From contig JAZHRO010000073.1 in the NCBI GenBank assembly GCA_037157565.1, forward strand, positions 91,242,001 to 91,306,000: a stretch of DNA of 64,000 nucleotides, in the 5' to 3' direction. The notes below the pieces were generated by a model that worked only from the letters and a program-made list of their open reading frames with translations, made no database searches and was not told where the DNA came from. Positions 9,108-19,495 of this stretch are shown one piece after another. The stretch comes from Thalassia testudinum. Its lineage: Eukaryota; Streptophyta; Magnoliopsida; Alismatales; Hydrocharitaceae. The position numbers and the translations under genes are program-made. Numbering within the stretch: the first letter of the stretch is position 1; each line of letters starts with the position of its first letter.

Positions 9108-11979
9108 TGATGATATCCTCATCATGAGCCCTAACTATCTTAGTTTGACCTATGAAAGAGAATAAGAGCTCCTACATAACCTGGAGACAGACCTAATTTA
9201 AGGGATTAATGTTTTGAGAAGAAAATATGAAACAAAGTTTAAAACTGTAATTTTACCATTGCAATGCATAAATGGGATTTCTCAGAGGCAAAACATAAGT
9301 CAAATGGTCTGAATAAGATAAAGGGTAGGTTGATTCAGTCAGAAATGGGTTATTATGCAATCCAAGAATTAAATGACATTCTGTAACCCTAAAACAGACC
9401 CACTTAATTCAACAAGGTTATGGAAATATAAAAATCAATTAAACCCTCTAAAATTCATGGAAAAATATCCCCAAGGGTTTAGAACTTTCAAATTTGCCTT
9501 TGGAACATGTTTTGGCCTAGATTGGGGTCCTAGTTCATTAATTGACCTAATTTGGGTTCTTGTGTAAAATGTCCAACCAAACGTGGTCAAACCTAGAGTC
9601 CAACTTCATCATTGGATTTCTTAGGTCCAAATTATGTTTTCACCAAAATTTTGACCTAAAGGGAGGTCATCTTGACCTACTTTGCAAAATAGTACACCCA
9701 ATTACATTTTGGCCCCTATCTTTTGGAAATTAATACACCAACACCCCTAACATCCTTGCCACTCTTACAAACAGGTCCCTCCACCATTAATGGGGAGAAG
9801 TCCTACTTTGGTGTGGAATGGAGTGGGAGTACTACCTGACTCCTCAGAGATCTCCTCCCAAATTTGGAAGGGAGATTCTCTGAGGAATTCCCTTCCATCT
9901 GAGCGTGGTCCTAATCTCTAATTCGCAACCAATCTCTCGTGCGAATGCACAAGAGATTTGGGTATCCAACGGTTTCCATCTCCGGCTAGGTCTCTTGTGC
10001 TTGGAAGCTTGTCTTCCAAGCATAAGAGTCCCTGCCAGTGACTATAAAAGCACCACAACCTCCGGCCGCATCTCTTCAACTCGACTTGGTCGGAGAATCA
10101 CCCTAATTTCATCTCTTTTTCCTCTGGTTAGGAGCCCAGCGAGCTTCGACAAGCCTCCCTCCTAATTCTCGTCGCTTTGCCACATTACTAGTGGTAGAGT
10201 TGCCCTCACCATCTTCCTCAGCGTAGCTCAACACCCATGTGCGCACCTCTAGACCCTTCGTCATCGCTGCTCTCCCTCCCCTGGACACCGCCTTCTTCGG
10301 CAATAGCAAGTACAACCAATAGCCACCTCTCCCCCTTCGTCCACTTAGTTAGGTTAGAATTACTCCTCTCTATCCCCTATTAAATTCCCCTCTCTCTGTT
10401 TTCCCTTTTGACCCCTCGCAGCTACTGTCCACCGCCATCTTCTCCACCTCTGGCAGACCACTGACGAGGTGCTTCTGCCATTCCACGCACCCAACCACCT
10501 CGCCAAACACCTTAGAAGCTCTGCCACCTTTCACTGATCATTTTCCCCCTCTCTATCCACCACCACACCTTCCACACTCTTCCCCTGAGAAAACCCACCT
10601 CAATGGCCACAGGACGATCTAGGTATGCACGCCCAGGCCACCCCGCGGCTTGCCACCAACCACCTTAACTTCTCCATGCCACGGCGAAGTCCCCTGTGTG
10701 ATTAAACGAGGCCACAAGGCCATTTTACTTGAGAACAATATCAGACATCAACCGCCATTGGAGCAGGCTTGAAGCAGCTCGCAACCTTCACCTACTACCC
10801 TAGGCTTCAGGAAGCAGGGTCCCAGGTGCGTGGGCTCCCTTCGTGAACCCCTCACGCCTAGCAATTGAAGTCCTAGCACTCTACAGCATCAGCATTTGAG
10901 TGTGACACCCCTGTGGATGCGAGCGCAGAAACAAGTGAGACACTTAATCCCACCTCATTAACGCAAGAGCGAGATGCATAGGATAAATCGATTTTGTGCT
11001 TTCTTCTCATTGACTCTAGTACACAGGGGTGGGGTCCCTCACCCTCACTCTCCCACACCTTGTCCGCAACCTGCCCCCACGGACCTGGCACCCGACCCAA
11101 TTACCTATCCTAGCACTCCTTGTGCATCACACCCACACCGGTGCGCTTTGACCCGGGCGTGCACCCAACCCAATTACCTAGCTCTGGGAGAGCATACCTA
11201 AGAGAGAAATAAGGAGAGAGAGACATGGGGAGGGTAGGGGGCAGGTTTTGCTTTTGTGTGTACATGCGCAGGAAAGAAGTGGAGAAGAAAGAGGAGGAAG
11301 GCGTAGCTAAGGCAAGGTGAAGCTATGACACTTAGCCTTAGAAAGGAAGAGGACGGAAGGCCAAAGAGAAGAGAAAGTCAGACGAAAGCTAAGGTTGATG
11401 AAAATCAAGGTAGAATCCAAGGAAGGAGAAGGAAAAGGAAGAACAAGAAAGGTTGAAGCCAAGGAAAGAGTAGCACTCTAGTAGAGGCAAGGCTGAGGAA
11501 GAAGGAGAAAGACACTGTGCCAAAGAGAAGGAAGAAAGCCAAAGCTAAGGAAGAAGAGTAGATGAAGAAGACAAGCAGAGACAGAAAGAGAAGGAGAAAA
11601 GGCAAAAGCAGAAGATAGAGGAGAAAGAAAGAAGAAAGACAATAGAAAAGAGAAGACTTAAGAAGGAGAAGGAAATAAAAGCTTAAAGAGAAATATCTTT
11701 TTAAGACTTTTGATTCTATAATCAGACGTCCAATTCTATTTTGCTACAATTTTGACTCTTACATTCTTGCATTTATATTCTGAATTAAGTTTTGAGTAAT
11801 TCTAAGTGTTTAATTACATTATTGAGATTAGTGAATAAATTCCATTTGCTCCCTGTGTTCGACCTCGGATACTTAGGTTTTTGAGTAATAAATTTTTATT
11901 TGTTATCAATGCTTGGTCACCTATACTACAATGCGACTGACTTATACTCATCTTAAAAGGCCGAAAAAGTGTTGCAACA
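9108..11979 (+). mobile_element. 5' LTR of E1
   Basis: This LTR of about 2.87 kb starts TGATGATATCCTC and ends GTTGCAACA just before the primer-binding site. It contains hairpins at about 9932-9960 and 9990-10031, TATAAAA at 10043-10049 and a long C-rich leader. A degenerate snRNA-type element (ATCCCACCTCA, 10947-10957) has ATAAAT 25 bases later. A purine-rich tract (about 11210-11690) follows, then the box CCCTGTGTTCGACCTCGG at 11851 near the end. Minus-strand open frames here are shadows of the purine tract. Confidence 0.9.
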
Positions 11980-11982
11980 CTT

Positions 11983-12000
11983 TGGCGCCGTTACTGGGGA
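11983..12000 (+). other. Primer-binding site of E1 (tRNA-Asp type)
   Basis: TGGCGCCGTTACTGGGGA begins three bases after the LTR end. It is complementary, with one mismatch, to the 3' 18 nucleotides of plant tRNA-Asp (TGGCGCCGTTGCCGGGGA being the exact form). This is where minus-strand cDNA synthesis is primed. Use of tRNA-Asp is typical of Athila/Tat-lineage Ty3 elements. Confidence 0.85.
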
Positions 12001-13173
12001 GCAACGTGCAATTTATCACTGATCTCTACATTCTTTTTGACTATAGTGGACACTAACTTACCTTATTTATTTTATTGTGATCTTGCTAGCTGTTTCAAGA
12101 GAAGCAATCTCCCGCACAAGCCAACCTCTCCAGGGCAGGTAACCTCTCTTCTCTAAAATCCACCGCCTAACCCTTGAAAGACAAAAGGAAGAAACCAACT
12201 TAGGAATCAATTGCCTTCTTTTTATAGTAATTACCATATTTAATTCAAAGGTTTCCTGATTTTGCAAAAATTTTTTAAAACTTATTGAAGTGGAAGCGAT
12301 TTCCTGGAGATCCTATCCCACAAAATTCTTGTGCCTAATAGAAATCACACTTAATTGCTACGGACAGCACACTTATTGTTTTTGAGTCCAAAGAGAATTT
12401 TTGTGAAAAAGAGGATTGGAAATAGAACTAAATTAGGGTTTCAATAGTAGGGTTTTTGGAGTGCTAGTCACACATGCCTGTAAAAAAGGAAATGAACCCT
12501 CCCGCATCAGTGTGCTACCCAAACCCTTGATTGAAGAGATCTAAACAAGACAAACCCTAAAAATTGAGCTTTAACAGCACTTGAATCTTAAGAAAATCTT
12601 GGACCTAATAAACGAGGAGTCAAATCAGGGTGATCTCTAGGTCCTAAGCCTAGAATCATTCTGCCATCTTTAGGACAGGTCAGGTAAAGTTTATCCCTTG
12701 GGTCAACCAACCTCCAAATTAGGTCACAACATCAAAACATCTAAAGATCAAGTGAAAACCCTAAATTACCTTTGAAATAAAAGTGGTAGAATTAAGAGGT
12801 CAAGATCCCCATTCTGGTCTACCTGGAATCTTAGTGACAAGAGAGGTTAGGTGTGGGAAACCTTGTAACCAGTGGAGATGCTCTACCGTGTAGGGGTCTT
12901 TGCGGGACTTTCCCTCTCTGGTTACTAAGGTAATTCTCAGTTGGACAACCTTCTGATCCAGGGGTATCATCCGCCCCGAACCTCAATAGTCATCCAAAAT
13001 TTTTGGGTGCCTCGTTGGGTCGAAAGCATCTCCAGTCCCTCATCTTTTCTCTTTAGAGCACACACATACATTTTTTGTGGGACTCTTCATTCAGATTTAA
13101 TCGCTTCACAACTTGATTCTACACCTTGATTCAAACTTGATTCTACATCTTGATTCCACCACCTGATCCAAAT
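12001..13173 (+). other. E1 untranslated leader
   Basis: This AT-rich leader lies between the primer-binding site and the first in-frame ATG of the acidic ORF. No coding sequence is recognised. A hairpin-prone segment lies at 12840-12935 (GTAACCAG / CTGGTTAC, 12867-12874 and 12918-12925). It could serve in packaging or translation, by analogy with other retroelement leaders. The last 150 bases contain degenerate repeats of CTTGATTCTACA. Confidence 0.5.
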
Positions 13174-15115
13174 ATGCAGCCAAACCACTTAGGACTACCA
13201 TTCAAAAAACTTGAATATTGGAGATCCATGAGAGATAGGATGATTGAGGATGCCCTAAAATTCTATGAAAAAGAAGACAAAACCTCAACACCAGTAGAAA
13301 ATATTCAGGTTGATCTCCCAACAACCACAACCTTCATCATAACTTGCGCCCAAGTGCTATTGGCAAAAGCCACAAAAGGATCAGCCCGAGACATGCTCAT
13401 CACATGATACATTGAGATAGAAAAATTGCACAATCTTGAATACCTTCAATGCATGACAAATCCTGTACTTTGGGAGCAACACCAAGATGATCTTGAAAAA
13501 TGAGAAGAGATAATGAGGCTATTAAAACAAATTATTGACCAGAAATACCCATATATGCCACAAACAGAGGATGAACCATCTTGAGACAACATCGAGGATC
13601 AATCTGATCTCAGGTTTGAGGCACAAAATGGTTGTGGATTCCCAACCCAGATGGAGTACAATGTGCTAGATATTGAAGAAGGTTGGGAAGTTCCAATTGC
13701 AGGAGAACACAATGTTGAGCCATCTCTAGATCATGAATCACCAGACTTAGAATCCCAAAACTCCTGCAATCATGAGAGTAGAACTGAACCTCTCGAGGGT
13801 GTAAATTCCTCTCCTTATTCTGATAAGGTGACCCTCGAAGGTTATTCGTACCTAGATTCTAGTGATTCAACCCACATCCTAAGCCCAGAATCTAGATTTG
13901 AAACCTATTGGGAAGATTTCAAGGCCCCATATGAGGAAGATCAATTTTTCATTGAAGAATATGATTTTGGGCCTCTATTTGATGAATATCCCATCCTCAG
14001 AGAAACCAATCGATTTTTCGAAAGTCATGCCAATTTACGATACAGAAACTGAGGAGTTGGACGAGTGGGGTTTCAATTGGGTCAGTCCTACCAGCTTGGA
14101 ACCTGAGCCTCTACCAGATAAGGACACCTTTTTAAGCTTAGATTGACATCTAAGCTGGACACTAGTCAGGCTGCTGAATCTACAGCATATGATTTATTCT
14201 ATGGTGAAACTCATGATCTTGAATCTCATTTAGATTTTGATTTTTACAAACTCTCTTACGATTTCGAATCTGACCATAACATCAGAGAAAATCTGCTTCC
14301 AGATTATAATAAGCCAATCTACGACCTCAGCTCACATGACTCATTCTCTAACTCCGATTCTGAGGTCCCGATTCCCGAGATAACTAATTTTAGTTCGGGT
14401 TCCAGTAACATGGAATCATCTTTCGAATCCTCAGGAATCAGAACTAGCAAATGTCGAGAGTGATTATGACGCAGAATATGAATCTTTTCTCGACTCCAAT
14501 TTCCAGTATCCCATAGACACTCTCCAGGCATTCGCTTTTGATTTTGAAAGTTACTATGAGGACTCTCTACATGAGACCACCTGTCATTCCTTTCTAGAAG
14601 AGCCCTCATACACAATTCTCATTGAAGCCACCTCTTCCACACATATAGAACTGATCAAAACCTATTCTCTACCCCGACCCGCAATCGGACTCAATTTCTA
14701 TTTTGATTTACCTCTCACTGAGCCGTTTGCAGATTCAACTCCACATCTATACCGGGTATCGGGTATCGATCAGACTGAAAAACATGATCCATCATTCTCT
14801 GATCACCCCTGTAGGGTTTCCACACCATGCACTGGTTATTTTTCAAAACCCTACTCTGACCAAGCTGATTCAACTCAACCTAAACCTGAGTTTTCACTTC
14901 CATATCCATCCAAGACACATTGCATATGGTGGGTTCCGCATCTGTTGATCTACATCTATCAACTCGCCAGACTGATTAGGTTTGGGCTGCATCATCAGCC
15001 TGTTGATCTTAACGAGCACCTGGTTGGACCAACCAGGTTCTTAATCAAGGTGCTTGTTTTACAAGATTCCGTTGAGTTGACCACTCCCTCTCCACCCCAT
15101 GTTCCACTCGGCTGA
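13174..15115 (+). pseudogene. E-family acidic ORF (decayed), function unknown
   Basis: I do not recognise a known domain. The ATG at 13174 opens with LGLPFKKLEYWRSMRDRM, a possible helical start. The middle is rich in Glu, Asp, Ser and Tyr (13651-14460). The C-terminal part stays open without an ATG from about 14402 to the TGA at 15113 and ends with WWVPHLLIYIYQLARLIRFG followed by LHHQPVDLNEHL. Stops lie near 13405 and 13501, and frame changes near 14030 and 14400. E2 carries the same protein (62190-63110, minus), so both frames and residues are conserved between copies and the ORF was once translated. It occupies the place of gag-pol. It could be a diverged Gag or an accessory RNA-binding protein. 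Confidence 0.6.
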
Positions 15116-15360
15116 AGGCGTTGAATTTAACGCTTAACGGGAGGCAACCCGTCATTCCAAAAATAGAGACCTGTCTGATTATTCGTCTGTACTCCACATC
15201 CATTGCACCTTAAGTTCAACCGTAGACAGTTGATCCCACCTCTAGTACATGTACCAGGGCCTGAAATCATTCGCATCAGTCATTTCCGACCCATTCACCC
15301 ACCCAATGTATCCTGTTATAAGTCCCTGACCTCAACACTATTTCACACCCTCCATTTATA

Positions 15361-15397
15361 ATGAGGACATTGCAAAACTTAGGCATGTGGGGGTGGT
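15361..15397 (+). other. Internal G-rich tract (second polypurine tract) of E1
   Basis: The segment ATGAGGACATTGCAAAACTT runs into AGGCATGTGGGGGTGG. It is about 1.3 kb upstream of the real polypurine tract and resembles it (GGCATGGGGG). Every element in the window with this region preserved has it: A2 34678, B 47449, C 50829, D1 29900, D2 56909, E2 61909. It may prime plus-strand synthesis internally. Confidence 0.6.
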
Positions 15398-16130
15398 AAA
15401 GTGTATACATACAGAACCAAGAAAAAGTCAGAAGGATTCTCACAAAAAAATTTTCACATATGTCAAAAACACAAAAAAATTGAAAAATTATGAAAAAGAA
15501 CAAAAAAATGGAGGAAGGAAATTTTGTGAGCCACATAATCATAAGGAGGAAAAAAGAGCAAAATGACAAAAAAAAACATAAAATGAAAAAGAGATAGTCA
15601 TTAGTAGGAGATTAAGGAATTAACCGAAGTTCTAGACCACATCAAGAGAAAAGAAAAATGAAAGAAAAGTGCTAAGGAGACATAAAAAGAGATTAGCAGG
15701 AATGCTGATCTTAGGCCTTCTGGGCTAGACTCTTAGGCTTAAAATTTACATACCGGCTAAGATCTGGATAATCCTCAAGATGTTGGGGAAAATGAGAAGC
15801 CTAAGTATTAGGTTTAAGGCTTAGGGAGTATTCGACCTCATTAACTGACCTTCGGTTTGCGGTATTCAGTAACCTAAGCACCCCAATCCACACATAGCAT
15901 GGTTCAGTGTGCATAGCTATCAAAATCACGCAAAAGCATTTTAATGCTCTGAAAAAGTTGCCTAGATTAGGAGCGGCCGATCAACACAAGTTGATTTGGA
16001 CGAGTTTCCAACACGGAGAGGTGGGAAATTCCCCTCGAAGATGCATAATAACATATCGTCTCCTCGATGCTTGTCTCTTAGGATATTTAAAAATCCTACC
16101 GGGGGCATGAAAGCACTCTGCTAGTTCAGA

Positions 16131-16279
16131 TGCCATGGGTGGCATTATCACGAAATGTCAATTGCTAGGGTCAAGATTCGGCCACGGAACACCATGGGCG
16201 GGATTATCTCAAAATCTAGAAAGCCAGGGTTCTAGGGGTTGCCATGGTTGGTGCTATCACGAAGCATTGATTGCCAGGG
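16131..16279 (+). repeat. Triple ~40-bp repeat in E1
   Basis: Three imperfect direct copies (16131-16170, 16190-16229, 16239-16279) share CCATGG-GxGG...ATTATC...AAA...GCCAGGG. E2 has the same three-fold arrangement on the minus strand (about 61017-61175). The A-D elements have a different paired repeat at the same relative position. A role in RNA structure, packaging or dimerisation is possible but only inferred. Confidence 0.6.
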
Positions 16280-17543
16280 ACCTTTGAGGATTGATGATGG
16301 TGATGAGGAATCCGGTACATACTGTGTTGAGAAGCCAATCCAAAGCTAGATATAAAAAGAAAAGAGAGAGAAAACTCTCCAAACAAATAAATCTTCTGTC
16401 TCTCTCCTACAAAAACTCACTGCAAATTGAACCAAGGCTAAAAATGCCTTAAGCATGGGCGTTTTAACCACAGAGTCCAATGAACTGTAGGATAGTTTCT
16501 GCAGGCCTTAAAAATCTTTGCGGAGGACTAAGGCTAAAGTGGGTCAAGTCCAAATTTTGGTTGATACTTGAGTACCTCTAGGCCTATTGTCAGCATCCTT
16601 AACCTAATCAAAAGAAGAAGAAAAACACTTATCATAACTGGTAACAGACACTCAGGGTCTAGAACAGAAGTTAAAACCTTGAAATTTTGCTAAGGGACTA
16701 GCAAAAGCTAGGCATGGGGGTATGATGAGAGCCTCATCATGAGCCCTAACTAGCTCAGTTTGACCTATGAAAGAGAATAAGAGCTCCTACATAACCTAGA
16801 GAAGGACCTAATTCAAGGAATTAATGTTCTGAGAAGAAAACATGAAACAAAGGTTAAAACTGCAATTTTACCATTTCAGTACATAAACTGGATTTCCTAG
16901 AGGCAAAACATAGGTCAAATGGTTTGAATAAGATAAAGAGTAGGTTGATTCAGTTTGAAATGGGTTATTGTGCATTCCAAGAATTAAATGACATTCTGTA
17001 ACCCTAAAACAGATCCACTTAATTCAACAAGGTTATGGTCAATATAAAAATCAAGTCAACCCTCCAAAATTAATGAAAAAATATCCCCAAGTGTTTAGAA
17101 CCTTCAAATTGGCCTTTGGAACCTATTTTGACCTAGATTGGGGTCCTAACTCATTAATTAACCTAATTTGGGTTTTTGTGTAAAATGTCCTACCAACCGT
17201 GGTCAAACATAAAATCCAACTTCATCATTGGATTTCTTAGGTCCAAATTAGGTTTTCACCAAAATTTGGACCTAAGGAGAGGTCATCTTGACCTACTTTG
17301 AAAAATAGTACACCTAATTATATTTTGGCCCCTATCTTTTGAAAATCATTGCACAGACCCCCCTAACTTCCTCGCCACTCTTACAAATAGGTCCCTCCAC
17401 CATTAATGGGGAGAAATCCTACTCCGGAGAGGAATGGAGGGGGAGTACTCCCTGACTCCTCGGAGATCTCTCAGATTTGGAAGGGAGATTCTCTGAGGAA
17501 TTCCCTTCCATCTGAGCATGGTCCTAATCTCCGATTTGCAGCC

Positions 17544-17644
17544 AATCTCTCGTGCAAACGCACGAGAGATTTGGGTCTCCAACGATTTCCAACTTTGGAG
17601 AGGACTCTTATGCTTGGAATCTTGTCTTCCAAGCATAAGAGTCC
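17544..17644. repeat. Two perfect hairpins just upstream of the E1 3' LTR TATA box
   Basis: The first hairpin has 12-base arms AATCTCTCGTGC and its complement around a 4-base loop (17544-17571). The second has perfect 18-base arms GGACTCTTATGCTTGGAA and its complement around a 7-base loop (17602-17644). The second ends 11 bases before TATAAAA. The 5' LTR keeps both, with only a few changes in the arms. Such foldbacks could act as protein sites or small-RNA sources. Confidence 0.7.
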
Positions 17645-19495
17645 CTGCAAACGACTATAAAATCACTACCACCTCCGGCCGCATCTCTTCAGCTCGACTT
17701 GGCCGGAGAATCACCCTAATTTAGTCTCTTTCTCCTCCGGTTAGGAGTCCAATGAGCTCCAGCGAGCCTCCCTATTCTTTCTCGTCTCTCTGCCACACCA
17801 GTAGTGGCAAAGTTGCCCTCACCATCTTCCTCCGCATAGCGCAATACCTACTTTTGCACCTCTAGACCCTTCGTTGTCGCTGCTCTCCCTCCCTTGGACA
17901 CCGGCTTCTCTGGCTATAGCAGGTACAGCCAGTAGCCACCTGTACCCCTTCGTCCACTTAGTTAGGTTAGAATTACTCCTCTCTATCCCCTCTTAAATTC
18001 CCCTCTATTTTACCTTTCCACTCCTCGCAGCCACTATCCACCGCCATCTTCTCCACCTTCGGCAGACCATCGGCGAGGTGCTTCCGTCATTCCACGCACC
18101 CAACCACCTCGCCAAACACCTTAGAAGCTCCGCCACCTTCCACTGATCATTTTCCCACTCTCTATCTATAGCCACACGTTCCACTCTCTTCCCCGTAACA
18201 AACCCATCTCCTTGGCCACAGGACGACCTAGGCACGCACGCCTTGGCCACCCCACGGTCTGCCACCAACCTCCTTAACTTTTCCATGGCACAATGAAGTC
18301 CCTAATGTCATTTAACGAGGCCGCAAGGCCGTTTTACTTTAGAATAGTATCAGACATCAGCCGCCATTGGAGCAGGCTTGAAGCAACTCGCAACCTTCAC
18401 CTACTGCGCCAGGCTTCAGGAAGCAGGGTCCCAGGTGCGTGGGCTCCCTTTGTGAACCCCTCACGCATAGCAATTGAAGTCCCAGCACTCTACAGCATCA
18501 GCATTTGAGTGCGACACCCCTGTGGACGCGAGCGCAGAAGCAAGTGGGACACTTAGCCCCACCTCGTTAACGCAAGAGCTCGATGCGTAGGATAAATCAA
18601 TTTTGTGCTTTCTTCTCATTCCCTCTAGTACACAGGGGTGGGGTAACTCACCTTCACTCGCCCACACCTTGTCCGCAACCTGCCCCCACGGACCTGGCAC
18701 CCGACCCGATTACCTAACATAGCACTCCTCGTGCATCACACCCACGCCGGTGCACCTGGACCTAGGCATACACCCGACCCAATTACCTAGCTCTGGGAGA
18801 GCATACCTAAGAGAGAAATAGAGAGAGAGACGTGGGGAGGGTAGGGGGCAGGTTTTTCTTCTGTGTGTGTATGCACAGGGAAGAAGTAGAGAAGAAAGAG
18901 GAGGAACGAATAGCTAAGGCAAGGTGAGGCTAAGACACTTAGCCGCAGAAAGGAAGAGGACAGAAAGCCAAAGAGAAGAGAAAGTCAGAGGAAATATAAG
19001 GCTGATGGAAATCAAGGTAGAATCCAAGGAAGGAGAAGGAAAAGGAAGAACAAGAAAGGCTGAAGCCAAGGGAAAGAGTAGCACTGTAGTAGAGGCAAGG
19101 CTGAGGAAGAAAAAGAAGAGCAATGCAGAGGAAGAAGGAGAAAGACATTGTGCCAAAGAGAAGGAAGAAAGCCAAAGCTAAGATGGAAGAAGAGCAGCTA
19201 AAGAAGAAGACAAGCAGAGACAGAAAGAGAAGGAGAAAAGGCAAAAGCAGAAGATAGAGGAGAAAGAAAGAAGAAAGATAATAGAAAAGAGAAGACTAAA
19301 GAAGGAGAAGGAAATAAAAAATTAAAGAGAAATAACTTTTTAAGACATTTGATTCTATAATCAGACGTCTAATTCTATTTTGCTACAATTTTGACTCTTA
19401 CATTCTTTCATTTATATTCTGAATTAAGTTTTGAGTCATTCTAAGTGTTCAATTACATTATTGATATTAGTGAATAAATTTCATTTGCTTCATGT

